64,000 bases of DNA from Phytophthora sp. 'mugwort' (taxonomy: Eukaryota > Oomycota > Peronosporomycetes > Peronosporales > Peronosporaceae): assembly GCA_033558025.1 (NCBI GenBank), contig JAUCEF010000006.1:744001-808000 (forward strand). Direction: 5' to 3'. A program made the position numbers and the translations under genes. The number at the start of each line of letters is the position of its first letter. Within the stretch, counting starts at the first letter, position 1. Of this stretch, positions 21,990-33,130 are shown one piece after another. The notes beneath the pieces were generated by a model. It ran no database searches, was not told where the DNA came from, and saw only the letters and a list, made by a program, of their open reading frames with translations.

Positions 21990-23106
21990 CGTCCTTGACA
22001 CAATGGAACGCACGTACCTCAATACGAATGTCAAGAAACCCCGGACCGGTTCGATGAACAACAGCCGCGGTAAACGTTTATCGGATGTACGATGCGATCA
22101 GAACCCAATCAGCGCACTACTCCAACGGCGAATGGCGTAATGAGACATTCAATCGTGCTACGGCGCTTTTCAAGGGACTCCATCATACTGTGACTAGAGT
22201 AACTCAAGGGAGTAATGTTCTTTTTTGTGAGGGGAAAGAGTCGTTCATCATTTCGATGATCAGAACAGTGGCTAAGGCAATGCTGCAGTCTACCAGAAAA
22301 CAAGATTTATTCGGCCATTCGTTTCGCCTCGTTTGCTGGAACCCAATGTGTCCCGCAAAGAGCGCAGAATCAATTCGACATGCTCATATCACGTGGCATG
22401 AAAATTCAATATCGATTACCTTCGCGCACATGAAAAATGATCAGGATGGAAGCCGTCCGGGGGATCCTCGTCATGTGTACGCGAACCCGACAATGCCTAA
22501 AATTTGTCCTGTATTAGGACTAGGAATTTATTTTGCTGTCTTTGGACCAGGCCGGTAAATTATTCCCGGTAGCAACCAGTACACTCGATTTCTCAAAGTG
22601 TTTTAAGAATGTGCTTGGTAGTGAAATTGTTCGAGCAGTTTTGGTGGGATTTGGATTAGAGCCTGAGGGCTTTGGAACACACTCAGCACGGAAAGGTGCT
22701 GCTACGTACGTGAGTAGTTGTTCTACGTCAGGCCCCTCAGCAGCTTCGATTTGGCTTCGAGCTGGATGGACTTTTCCCGGTGTTCAGGATAAGTACCTCA
22801 GGTTTGAGGCCGCCGGCTACATGGTCGTTGGTCGCTATGTTGCGGGGCTTCCATTTGACTCTCCCAAATTTGCCACAATGCCGCCATTTTTTTTTCGATT
22901 TGCATAGCGTACAAGAAGATGAACGGCCGAAACTACTGCATCATATTGAACCCGCCATGTCATCGATTTTCCCCGGTGTACCGTCGAGTTGAAAAAAAAA
23001 TGGTCTGCCAGTTTGGTCTCGCTTCGATACTGTACCACAAGTCCTTTGTACGGCAATCATTGCCTCCCACATATTTACTGTTTGCCACGCCACTATTCAC
23101 ATCTAG
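21990..23106 (+). pseudogene. Crypton tyrosine recombinase, 5' part (interrupted)
   Basis: The 22085-22558 frame holds FRLVCWNPMCPAKSAESIRH and ISITFAHMKNDQDGSRPGDP with KICPVLGLGIYF. After a frameshift near 22540 the 22533-22907 frame holds FGTHSARKGAATYVSS (HxxR box) and WTFPGVQDKYLRFEAAGYMV (catalytic Tyr), then LPFDSPKFATMPPFF. The LASILYHKSFVRQSLPPTYL segment continues in another frame to 23106, where the reading is cut by a pogo insertion. It resumes at 24925. Crypton recombinases move DNA with an active-site Tyr. Expected length is several hundred residues more than any single frame here. Confidence 0.8.
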
Positions 23107-23108
23107 TA

Positions 23109-24922
23109 TCCGTATGCGACATCGAACGAGGCGTGCCATGTTTCGAGGCACTCGATTCGAAAAATAATGAGAAAACCCCTCGTATAGTCAGTTCAAGATT
23201 TGCCAGGGAGATCCCGTGATGACCTCAAGTGAGCCTCCGTGGGAGCAAGCGCTACGCGCTGTGCTGGACGGCGAGTCCATCCGTAGGGCGGCCAGGATGT
23301 TCCGGTTGGATCCAGAAGCCTTGCGGCGGCGCCTTCATGGCACGGTGGCAATCCACGCACGATAAGGGGGACAGCAAAAATACTTGTCACGGGGCTATGA
23401 GAAAGGGTTAGCAGAGGTGATTGAGGCACGCTCGCGCATGGGATTCTGCCTCGAGGAGCCGGAACTACACTGTATGATTCGCCAGTGTGCTCTCGACCAC
23501 AACCCCGACGGCGTGCCGGCTGAATTTCCTAACAAACGCTGGTTCCAGCGCTTCGTCAAGTGGCACAAAGCCGATATGTCCTACCGAAAGCCGCAGATCC
23601 TGGACGGCAAGAGAGCGAAGCACTCTAAGGAAGCGGTAGTGAGGGGGTATGCTTTTCGACTAGAGAAAGCACTGCGGGGTCTGCCTCCCGAGTGCGTGTG
23701 GAACTGCGATGAGACGGGCACGTGCGCCCAAGGAACGACAAGAGTTCGTGTCCTCTCCTCTCGCGGCCTCGCAGCAAATACCCGTCGCTCTCGTGACCGA
23801 GAAAACGTGTCGATGATGGGCTGCATCAGTGCTGCAGGCGAGTGGATCCTGCCCATATACATTTTCGCTGGAGAGAATTTGAAAAACGAGTGGCTGGATG
23901 AGGCCGTTGATGGATCGACGTGTGCAATGCCCAGGAGCAGTAACGTCAATGGAAACGTCTTCTTCTACTGGCCCAAGTTTTCCGTTGGCAAGATTGGCCC
24001 CGCTCGCCCACAGCTTCTCGTTATGGACGGTCACTGCTCTCAACTTTCACAGCGCAGCGTGGGAGTTGCGCTCGCTAATAACATCAAGCTGTTCTTGTTG
24101 CCCTCGCATACATCTCATTTTCTTCAGCCACTAGATGTCGGCGTATTTGGTGACTGCAAAGAGAATACGGGTTAGCTGTGGCGGTATTTCCAGCGAGCAA
24201 AGGCCTGGGGGATGCAGCATTACCGGTTCGAGATGAGTGCCAGCTCTCTTGCGTGTTCCATTCCTCCGGTCATTTTCGAAGACAAGGATTCGTGGCGCTT
24301 TTTCCAAGACGGGTATTTACCCCTTCGATGTGGACATTATGATCTCGATGCTTTTCGAGTAGTTGCGTATCATCCAAAGACGGTTGTAATGCCTCAGGAG
24401 AAGCCTCGCCCGCGCGGAACCGTCATCATGCCCAATACGACAGAAGGTGTTCTCCTACCAGTCAGGATGTGGTGGACGTGATCAATATGAATGCAGAGTA
24501 GAAAGCCATGCGACTCGAAGATGCAGCCTCCCGGCGGCTACGCAGAGCCACCCTACGCGAGGAGACCGAGAAAGCCAAAGCTATAAAGCAGGTTGTGGCA
24601 GCGCGAGAGTCGAAGAGCGCAGGGACATGCGGGGTGAAGATGTTGCTGCTCGCCGGATCCGCAGCTTCACCAAGCGGGAAGCGGCGAAGCGGCGCACGGC
24701 GGAGAAGCAGCAGGCAGCCAGGTTGGACGAGCTACCATCCGAGCGGCGCGCAAGCTCATGAAGCAGCCCGCAGCTTCGTCGGAACAGCGCAAGCGGCGTG
24801 CGCTTGGTGACATCACCAATGAGTGCTTCGTTTAGTTGTCGCGGGGTGTACCCGCCAAACTCTCCCTATGCATAGTTAAGCCAAGTCAAACAAAACGTGC
24901 CTCGTTCGATGTCGCACACGGA
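23109..24922 (+). mobile_element. Pogo-type DNA transposon inserted in the Crypton, complete ends
   Basis: 1814 bp. Left end TCCGTATGCGACATCGAACG and right end (read inward) TCCGTGTGCGACATCGAACG form a terminal inverted repeat of about 28 bp. TA target duplications flank it at 23107-23108 and 24923-24924. Removing it rejoins the Crypton reading (TPLFTSS to NATEMKWLRQHIACR). The transposase inside is broken, so the copy is dead. Confidence 0.9.
23219..24835 (+). pseudogene. Pogo-type DDE transposase
   Basis: ATG at 23219, then a psq-type helix-turn-helix (ESIRRAARMFRLDPEALRRR), an in-frame TAA at 23363, a CENP-B-like segment (EFPNKRWFQRFVKWHKADMS) and the DDE core: first Asp in CVWNCDETGT, second in LLVMDGHCSQLS, and HTSHFLQPLDVGVFG. 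A TAG at 24173 follows KENTG. RYFQRAKAWGMQHYRFEMSA and the basic C-terminal tail (REAAKRRTAEKQQAARLDE; RALGDITNECFV) then continue with frame changes to a stop at 24835. At least two nonsense codons and two frameshifts, so non-functional. Confidence 0.85.
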
Positions 24923-24924
24923 TA

Positions 24925-25627
24925 ATGCGACGGAAATGAAGTGGCTACGTCAGCATATTGCTTGCCGAAATTATCAAGAAAGTGATCTCATGACTCCAAC
25001 GGGGATTCCTCCGCACGCAGGCATAATGGTGGCGTTGCCAGACTACAAAGGAGAACTCGAGGATATGCGCGAAGGGGGCTTACCGTGGACTTTAAACGCT
25101 CCCTCAAGCGCCATATTAACGGATCGCTTATGACCATGAAGGCTATAGAGACTGCATTTGATTTTGCTTTGGTGCAGTCTAGTTTGTATCAGCTGCAACG
25201 TGTCAGATCAAATCATCGAAAGCACTGTGCTTCCAGCTACTCCATTACAGTCTGAGATTTCGTGGAATGGTAGTTTCCATCGACTTCCTAACACCTTTAA
25301 CCTACCGCCTGGAACTCTTCGCGTAACCTGGCAGCGCTGGTGTGCTGGCCCGCCACCCCTTAGACTGCTCACAAAACACGATATGGCGACGACATTGGCA
25401 AAGATTCGTCTGACTGAGCTACGGTGATTGATGCTTTTTTTGAAGCTCTTTTAACGAGGGAGGAGGTCGGCCAAGCACGCCGTTCTACCGAAGCTGCTAG
25501 GCTTCTCTTTGAGCAGGCCAAATCTCGTTTACCTTTTAGGTCCACATCCGGCAAGGGAAGATCGCGCAGGCTAAAGCAGCTATCATGGCGTAGTTTAGCA
25601 CGCGAGGTAACTCTAACTACTAATTAA
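24925..25627 (+). pseudogene. Crypton protein, C-terminal part (left arm)
   Basis: Continues the Crypton reading after the pogo insertion: MKWLRQHIACRNYQESDLMT with PTGIPPHAGIMVALPDYKGE, then in another frame EISWNGSFHRLPNTFNLPPG and LLTKHDMATTLAKIRLTELR. A GIPPH block and a later WxGxxHxxP block downstream of the recombinase are typical of oomycete Crypton-type ORFs as I remember them. Two or more frameshifts. Confidence 0.6.
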
Positions 25628-26044
25628 ACAGCTTCAGCATTTGATTTACTGTCCGCTCAGGTATTGCCTTCATGCTGGGCTCGCACAGGGCTTTTCCCCA
25701 CTTCATTACGGCCTTCAACCAGATCGTATGCTGGCGGATTTCGTCCTTTGTACTGTCTTAACGCCACAAAATGCTGCGTGTAGGCGCTGGCTTCACCCGG
25801 CAGCGGGATAGTCGGCTTTGCTGTTGGCCTTATCTGCTTCTTTGACTTGGTTACATCCATCTCTCTAACTCCAACTGCTTCACCTTGAGCTGCAGCTCCT
25901 TCCTCATTCTACCATCGAGTTGAACCCTGGCGGTCGGCTCGCTGATTTATTGGAACATGATGCCTGGTACACTCCGGCATTTCTAATATGCCCGCGTGCT
26001 TGCGTCGTGCAAATAACACGGCGAATTCACGTGCATTTTGCAAT
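25628..26044. other. Crypton to Harbinger spacer (left arm)
   Basis: A minus-strand frame at 25657-25860 (YTQHFVALRQYKGRNPPAYD) looks coding-like but is unrecognised; its continuation KSLCEPSMKAIPERTVNQML is in another frame. The mirror copy lies at 34085-34501. Confidence 0.35.
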
Positions 26045-26097
26045 TTAGGGGGAGGTCGGAGTACAAAAGAGCATAACCAAAAGGGCATTGAATTAAG

Positions 26098-26998
26098 TTG
26101 AGCACCGGGGTAGAATACCTGATTTTACCTAGCTCTACCGGTACCTCTCATTCTCGAGCTCCCCTGATGGAAACTCAGCGTGGCGGCGCGAAGAGCTCGC
26201 CCCTGGCTCACAACGCTGTGGATGGCACGGCACACGAGGACGCGCAGCCGTCGACCTCTTCAGACACGAGGCCACATCAAGACTCTGCTAACGCTAGCAC
26301 CAAGGCCACAGCCATCAAACCGCCTCGCCTGATCTGGACTGAGGAGCGGTTGCGAACGCTTCTTCGTGCGCATGGTTGCCATTGTGTCGGTCAGCAAGTA
26401 CAATATAGCCGAAGGCAGCTGACTGTACTGTGGTGCAAAGCTCATCCCAGGTTCAACGAGGAGCATGGCACTAAGGCTCTCGTCGATCAGCTGCGAAACA
26501 AATGATTTTTGTTTTATTAGAAAAAAACCTCAATGCGGCCAAGGCATTGTTCGGCCAGATTCGGGCGGATGATATCGCCACTGGTAATCGCTCGAAGCCC
26601 GTCTCGTACCCAAGCTATTGGCCTATCTTAGTGGAATTTTTTGCGGACAAGAAGGGGCTCCGGAACGAAGATTTCGGGCATCCCCACCACTGAAGGTAAG
26701 GATAGGCCCGAATCGGGCACGGCAGACACCTCGCATCCCGCTGCCGTCGATCATGAAAAAGAGAGGCATGATCACATGAGGAAGAAACAGAAGATGGCGC
26801 TCCCAGAAGCGTTGGTCTCAATGGGAGCGACGATTGTCCAAGCAGTGGCGACACCGGAACCCCTTCAGGATCAACCAAACGTCGCCCAGCAGCTCACTGA
26901 ATTCTAGAAACACAACAACAAATCGTGACTGCTCTTCAGCAGTCAGCTGACGTGAGCGCCCAGCTACTTGACTTTCTTGAGAGTAAGATGGGATAGTT
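26098..26998 (+). pseudogene. Harbinger Myb/SANT-like DNA-binding protein (left arm)
   Basis: RLIWTEERLRTLLRAHG is a Myb/SANT-like start, followed by ALFGQIRADDIATGNRSKPV and SYPSYWPILVEFFADKKGLR in a second frame. A third frame has EKERHDHMRKKQKMALPEAL, and the end reads QQQIVTALQQSADVSAQLLD then FLESKMG and a stop at 26998. In active Harbingers the Myb-like partner brings the transposase to the ends and into the nucleus. Three frame changes make this copy dead. Confidence 0.7.
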
Positions 26999-27118
26999 AG
27001 ACAGCTAAATACGCGGAATATAGCCTGTCTCTCTAATTATGTCACGCTCTGCATGTCCTTCAGTATCCCTTGATATTATGTCAGTTTCGCCTTTGTCTAA
27101 ATGAAGCAGCATCCACTT

Positions 27119-27999
27119 TCAAACTCGAAATCTCTGCTGTCTTTGAATTCGATAAGCCAATTATGTAGCACTAGCGTGACAACTATTATCCGAGCCATGC
27201 ACTCCGGGGATTGCTACAGCAGCGGCTGCTTGTAAATACGAAACATCCCTTTGAGACGCCCGAATGAGCGCTCCATCACTATACGCGTGTGAGTGTGCAC
27301 GTAATTGTAGCGACTATTCCTCATTGACATGTCATACCACGATTGAATAAGAAGTCATGATCTGCTTTGTCAACTCGTAGCCGGCGTCACCGAGGCAATG
27401 TGCACCCGGGGGGAGGCTCGCAACGTGCTGCTGCCCAAATCGAGAACGATTAATAACTGACTGGTTGTTCTGTGCCCCCATTGCGAATCGAAAATGTTGT
27501 AAATCGTAGCTAGTTGTCGGCAACAGCCATGACGTTAAAAGATGGAAAACCTGTTGTGCAATAGAAGCCGTCGTAATCTTCAAAGCGCTTGATTTTATGA
27601 GGGTCCCATTATACTGCCCCCACCACGCCAGGAAACCCGAGCATTTCTCTAAGGCCAGCCATCACTCCCGCCAATTCTTCAGCTGAAGAAGACAGCCGTA
27701 CTGTCTCTGACGAGAAAGTGGTCATCACTTGCACGACTTGCCTGATATAGAGCAGCGCTTGTGTTTTGCCAGCACCAACGATCTGACCAACGTCGTATGC
27801 AGATCCACCATGAGTAAGGTAGTAGAGAGCGACAGCTACCCTGTCCTTGATTGTGAAGCGTTATGGCGCGGGGCAGGACGAACATGCTACCACCTCAGCT
27901 CCACGCGAGTCACGATCGCGAGGAACGTCGCTCGGTTGCATCGGAAGTGCATCGGGAACCATACCTCCGCAAAAGCTGGATCAGCAAGAACACGTTGCC
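27119..27999 (-). pseudogene. Harbinger DDE transposase (left arm)
   Basis: Minus-strand blocks in order: VALYYLTHGGSAYDVGQIVG; MAGLREMLGFPGVVGAV, where the expected first Asp of VGAVDGT is lost to a frameshift; IKRFEDYDGFYC and GFPSFNVMAVADN; SLPPGAHCLGDAGYELTKQI (second Asp); RYNYVHTHTRIVMERSFGRL then KGMFRIYKQPLL (Glu region); ARIIVVTLVLHNWLIEFKDS. Several frameshifts and stops. Mirror copy at 32130-33010. Confidence 0.82.
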
Positions 28000-28269
28000 A
28001 GGTTGTGCTTCACACAGAGAAGCAGCGGGATGGCTTCCTAGGCCACGTCGTTTGTCGCTAGCGAGACTTGCCACAGCAGCGAAGACATGGAGAGCGCAGC
28101 CAACCTTTTCTTCCGGTGAAAAACGCGCATATCGTTCTTTGCAGATCCTTTTTCAAGAAAGACCAAGGCGTGGTCATTAAAGCAAAGAAATAAGTGCAAT
28201 AGCACCCACCAATCAGACGCGCGAAAGCTATTGCAGATTTTGCTCTTTTTGTACTCCAACCTCCCCGCC

Positions 28270-28654
28270 TTAGGGTGTCTCACTTGTCTTTTGTATGTGC
28301 CATTTTTGCATTGGTGGAACTCATCGTGCAAAGAGCATCCAGAATTCCATACAAAACGGCAGGTATGCACCCTAGAAGTATACATGTACTATTACCATGG
28401 ATCGAACTAGACTGTCGTCAGAACTGCACGTGAAGAAACTTTTCCATCTCCTCAGATATAGAAAGCGTTAAGCAGCCTTTCACTTATAGCGATGAATATT
28501 GTGCTTCTAAAGGCTGCCAGCACACGGCATATATAAGCGTATCATGCAGGACATTAGCATTGTCATTAGCTATAAATCTTTAATGAACCTCAAATGAAGA
28601 GGAAGGGAAAAGTACACAGCTCTTCGCAATGCTCACAACGTCTACTACGTCCAT
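28270..28654. repeat. Dispersed repeat between Harbinger and Old Yellow Enzyme (left arm)
   Basis: Non-coding. 28390-28540 is related to 11565-11725 in the same orientation. It contains ATCGAACTAGACTGTC and the CAGATAT and GTGCTTCTAAAGG blocks. Class unknown; the Harbinger appears to have inserted near it. Confidence 0.5.
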
Positions 28655-29768
28655 CTATTGCTCGTATGCTGGAAACGAATTGTAGCCCTCGAGGCCCTTC
28701 TTCGCGTCCCAATAGAACTCATAAGCCGACGGCTCAGCCAGGGGCCAGTCGTTGCGGAAGCGTGCTGGAAGGTCCGGGTTCACGAGGAACGCGCAGCTGA
28801 AGCCCACGAGGTCGGCCACTCCAGCATGCAGCACACCCTCAGCTTGATCGCGCGGTGTAGCTGCATGTGGCCATGACGTGCCCTTGAAAAGCGTCTTCAA
28901 CTCGAACAGGGTGAAGACGCGGCTCTTGTCAGAGCGTCCAAAACCAAAGCCGTCGTGCATGGCGAGGTACGCGAGTTCCATCTTTCCAAGCTCCGAGATA
29001 GCGTACGAGAACGTTTCGTAGTTGTCCTCACTATCCATGCCCCCAAATGCGCCGTTGGGTGCCAGACGGACACCCACGCGGTTTGCGGGGTTCACGGTGG
29101 TGACTGCGTCGATTATCTCGTGCAGAAAGCGGAACCGGTTCTCAACAGACCCGCCGTACCGATCCGAGCGCTTGTTGGTGCTGGACTGCAAGAACTCGTC
29201 AATGAGGTATCCGCCAGCGCCGTGAAATTCAACGCCATCAAATCCAGCGGTCTTGGCACGTTCGGCGCACTTGCGATAGTCTTCCACAACCTGCTTCACC
29301 TCATCCAGCGTCATAGCGCGGGTAGTAGAGAAGCTCGTAGGGTTTCCCTGTTCATCGTGTGTGCGGCTCTCGGCGTAGCACGACGATGAGTACGAAACTA
29401 CCTCGCTGCTCGGGTGGAAGGATGGGTGTGACTGACGACCATGTGCCAGAGCTGCAGGAACGTCTTGCCGCCTTTAGCGTGCACTTCGTCGACGACCTTG
29501 CGCCATCCCTCCTGCTGCGCGTTCGGGTATAGCGCCGGTGCACCGTACCAGCCGTAGGCCTGTTCAGATACGGCACAGCCCTCCGACACGATGAGGCCGG
29601 CGGACGCGCGTTGGGCGTAGTATTTGGCGTTCTCGGCAGTTGGCACACGGGTCTCGATATCGGAGCGAGCGCGCGTGCAAGGCCCGAAAACGATACGGTT
29701 CGTCAGGTTGAGTCCCGAAGCAAACTCAATGGCGCGAAGAGCTTGTAGTCGGCAAGGTTGGCGGACAT
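28655..29768 (-). pseudogene. Old Yellow Enzyme (NADH:flavin oxidoreductase), left-arm copy
   Basis: Mirror of 30361-31474 and identical to it; lesions are described there. Minus strand, with the start codon facing the palindrome centre. Confidence 0.85.
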
Positions 29769-29870
29769 GGTGTGGTGTGGGCCTTTGGTGGCAAGTTGGT
29801 TGCTGTGGTTCGACGTGAATCGAAAAGCGAGACGAGTTCATTTCGGAGCAAATATGCGTCGTTGACGACG

Positions 29871-30258
29871 TATAATCGGATAACAATGCAATGGCTACAA
29901 TAGCCAACGACACATGGTATGTTTCCATTTGTGTTGATGACCGTCACGTGGATAACTCTGGCAGAGCTGCTTGCCGACAAAAGTCGTCGTGCAAATAATA
30001 CCGTGGTACATGTAGATCCATGCGTAGGGCGTTTGTGACTTATCCTTCCAGTCTGTTGTTTACGATCGACTGACTACCAGCCGCACAGAAGGTACACGAA
30101 GCATCGTACATTTTATTTTCCCGGAAATAGTCTACGTTTTCAAACACGTAGAAAATTGATAGACAAAAAGACTCGTCAAGCGAAAGGGTTAACCCGTAAA
30201 GCTCGTTTTGTAGATGTAAGTACAAATAGAACCACTTTGGCACGCTCAGGTTCGGGGG
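29871..30258. other. Spacer of giant palindrome (388 bp)
   Basis: Unique sequence between the arms. Its right half, read on the minus strand from 30258, contains CCCTTTCGCTTGACGAGTC, which resembles the tract next to the OYE fragment at 2735-3060. Thus the OYE 5' flank lies in the spacer but abuts only the right-arm copy. Confidence 0.8.
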
Positions 30259-30360
30259 CGTCGTCAACGACGCATATTTGCTCCGAAATGAACTCGTCTC
30301 GCTTTTCGATTCACGTCGAACCACAGCAACCAACTTGCCACCAAAGGCCCACACCACACC

Positions 30361-31474
30361 ATGTCCACCAACCTTGCCGACTACAAGCTCTTCGCGCCAT
30401 TGAGTTTGCTTCGGGACTCAACCTGACGAACCGTATCGTTTTCGGGCCTTGCACGCGCGCTCGCTCCGATATCGAGACCCGTGTGCCAACTGCCGAGAAC
30501 GCCAAATACTACGCCCAACGCGCGTCCGCCGGCCTCATCGTGTCGGAGGGCTGTGCCGTATCTGAACAGGCCTACGGCTGGTACGGTGCACCGGCGCTAT
30601 ACCCGAACGCGCAGCAGGAGGGATGGCGCAAGGTCGTCGACGAAGTGCACGCTAAAGGCGGCAAGACGTTCCTGCAGCTCTGGCACATGGTCGTCAGTCA
30701 CACCCATCCTTCCACCCGAGCAGCGAGGTAGTTTCGTACTCATCGTCGTGCTACGCCGAGAGCCGCACACACGATGAACAGGGAAACCCTACGAGCTTCT
30801 CTACTACCCGCGCTATGACGCTGGATGAGGTGAAGCAGGTTGTGGAAGACTATCGCAAGTGCGCCGAACGTGCCAAGACCGCTGGATTTGATGGCGTTGA
30901 ATTTCACGGCGCTGGCGGATACCTCATTGACGAGTTCTTGCAGTCCAGCACCAACAAGCGCTCGGATCGGTACGGCGGGTCTGTTGAGAACCGGTTCCGC
31001 TTTCTGCACGAGATAATCGACGCAGTCACCACCGTGAACCCCGCAAACCGCGTGGGTGTCCGTCTGGCACCCAACGGCGCATTTGGGGGCATGGATAGTG
31101 AGGACAACTACGAAACGTTCTCGTACGCTATCTCGGAGCTTGGAAAGATGGAACTCGCGTACCTCGCCATGCACGACGGCTTTGGTTTTGGACGCTCTGA
31201 CAAGAGCCGCGTCTTCACCCTGTTCGAGTTGAAGACGCTTTTCAAGGGCACGTCATGGCCACATGCAGCTACACCGCGCGATCAAGCTGAGGGTGTGCTG
31301 CATGCTGGAGTGGCCGACCTCGTGGGCTTCAGCTGCGCGTTCCTCGTGAACCCGGACCTTCCAGCACGCTTCCGCAACGACTGGCCCCTGGCTGAGCCGT
31401 CGGCTTATGAGTTCTATTGGGACGCGAAGAAGGGCCTCGAGGGCTACAATTCGTTTCCAGCATACGAGCAATAG
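30361..31474 (+). pseudogene. Old Yellow Enzyme (NADH:flavin oxidoreductase), right-arm copy
   Basis: Old Yellow Enzymes are FMN proteins that reduce activated C=C bonds with NAD(P)H. Reading starts MSTNLADYKLFAP, then shifts by one base (a missing base near 30400) to IEFASGLNLTNRIVFGPCTR. A second single-base loss after FLQLWHM near 30690 moves to HPSFHPSSEVVSY; then MTLDEVKQVVEDYRKCAERA, GFDGVEFHGAGGYLIDEFLQ and RSDRYGGSVENRFRF follow. Near 31255 a short out-of-frame patch (SWPHAATPRDQ) replaces the usual segment, and VADLVGFSCAFLVNPDLPAR ends the domain. In the family's H-x-x-(N/H)-GY substrate pair the second residue is Gly here. Two frameshifts plus this loss mean a pseudogene. Confidence 0.87.
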
Positions 31475-31859
31475 ATGGACGTAGTAGACGTTGTGAGCAT
31501 TGCGAAGAGCTGTGTACTTTTCCCTTCCTCTTCATTTGAGGTTCATTAAAGATTTATAGCTAATGACAATGCTAATGTCCTGCATGATACGCTTATATAT
31601 GCCGTGTGCTGGCAGCCTTTAGAAGCACAATATTCATCGCTATAAGTGAAAGGCTGCTTAACGCTTTCTATATCTGAGGAGATGGAAAAGTTTCTTCACG
31701 TGCAGTTCTGACGACAGTCTAGTTCGATCCATGGTAATAGTACATGTATACTTCTAGGGTGCATACCTGCCGTTTTGTATGGAATTCTGGATGCTCTTTG
31801 CACGATGAGTTCCACCAATGCAAAAATGGCACATACAAAAGACAAGTGAGACACCCTAA
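31475..31859. repeat. Dispersed repeat between Old Yellow Enzyme and Harbinger (right arm)
   Basis: Mirror of 28270-28654, including the block related to 11565-11725. Confidence 0.5.
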
Positions 31860-32129
31860 GGCGGGGAGGTTGGAGTACAAAAAGAGCAAAATCTGCAATA
31901 GCTTTCGCGCGTCTGATTGGTGGGTGCTATTGCACTTATTTCTTTGCTTTAATGACCACGCCTTGGTCTTTCTTGAAAAAGGATCTGCAAAGAACGATAT
32001 GCGCGTTTTTCACCGGAAGAAAAGGTTGGCTGCGCTCTCCATGTCTTCGCTGCTGTGGCAAGTCTCGCTAGCGACAAACGACGTGGCCTAGGAAGCCATC
32101 CCGCTGCTTCTCTGTGTGAAGCACAACCT

Positions 32130-33010
32130 GGCAACGTGTTCTTGCTGATCCAGCTTTTGCGGAGGTATGGTTCCCGATGCACTTCCGATGCAACCGAGCG
32201 ACGTTCCTCGCGATCGTGACTCGCGTGGAGCTGAGGTGGTAGCATGTTCGTCCTGCCCCGCGCCATAACGCTTCACAATCAAGGACAGGGTAGCTGTCGC
32301 TCTCTACTACCTTACTCATGGTGGATCTGCATACGACGTTGGTCAGATCGTTGGTGCTGGCAAAACACAAGCGCTGCTCTATATCAGGCAAGTCGTGCAA
32401 GTGATGACCACTTTCTCGTCAGAGACAGTACGGCTGTCTTCTTCAGCTGAAGAATTGGCGGGAGTGATGGCTGGCCTTAGAGAAATGCTCGGGTTTCCTG
32501 GCGTGGTGGGGGCAGTATAATGGGACCCTCATAAAATCAAGCGCTTTGAAGATTACGACGGCTTCTATTGCACAACAGGTTTTCCATCTTTTAACGTCAT
32601 GGCTGTTGCCGACAACTAGCTACGATTTACAACATTTTCGATTCGCAATGGGGGCACAGAACAACCAGTCAGTTATTAATCGTTCTCGATTTGGGCAGCA
32701 GCACGTTGCGAGCCTCCCCCCGGGTGCACATTGCCTCGGTGACGCCGGCTACGAGTTGACAAAGCAGATCATGACTTCTTATTCAATCGTGGTATGACAT
32801 GTCAATGAGGAATAGTCGCTACAATTACGTGCACACTCACACGCGTATAGTGATGGAGCGCTCATTCGGGCGTCTCAAAGGGATGTTTCGTATTTACAAG
32901 CAGCCGCTGCTGTAGCAATCCCCGGAGTGCATGGCTCGGATAATAGTTGTCACGCTAGTGCTACATAATTGGCTTATCGAATTCAAGGACAGCAGAGATT
33001 TCGAGTTTGA
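32130..33010 (+). pseudogene. Harbinger DDE transposase (right arm)
   Basis: Identical to the left-arm copy, including the frameshift that destroys the first catalytic Asp. Confidence 0.82.
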
Positions 33011-33130
33011 AAGTGGATGCTGCTTCATTTAGACAAAGGCGAAACTGACATAATATCAAGGGATACTGAAGGACATGCAGAGCGTGACATAATTAGAGAG
33101 ACAGGCTATATTCCGCGTATTTAGCTGTCT

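Larger units (their letters stand above)
26048..28269 (+). mobile_element. PIF/Harbinger element with TTA target duplication (left arm)
   Basis: 2222 bp. Inverted ends GGGGGAGGTCGGAGTACAAA and GGCGGGGAGGTTGGAGTACA (read inward). TTA triplets flank both ends (26045-26047, 28270-28272), the size expected for Harbinger. Inside are a Myb-like ORF on the plus strand and a DDE transposase on the minus strand, convergent; both are broken. Confidence 0.88.
23480..29870. repeat. Left arm of giant palindrome (6391 bp)
   Basis: Reverse complement of 30259-36649. Every matching feature obeys x + x' = 60129 with no indel, and all translations compared are identical in the two arms. Contents from the outside in: 3' four-fifths of the pogo element, Crypton C-terminal part, Harbinger element, dispersed repeat, Old Yellow Enzyme pseudogene. 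Confidence 0.95.

Noticed and set aside
23100..23170. Plus-strand and minus-strand copies of GACATCGAACGAGGC near 23120 and 24900 as an independent inverted repeat
   Set aside because: They are the terminal inverted repeats of the pogo element, flanked by TA duplications.
27863..28180. Plus-strand open frame of 105 codons in each palindrome arm
   Set aside because: It overlaps the Harbinger transposase on the opposite strand in antisense and has no recognisable motif; the transposase reading explains the sequence.
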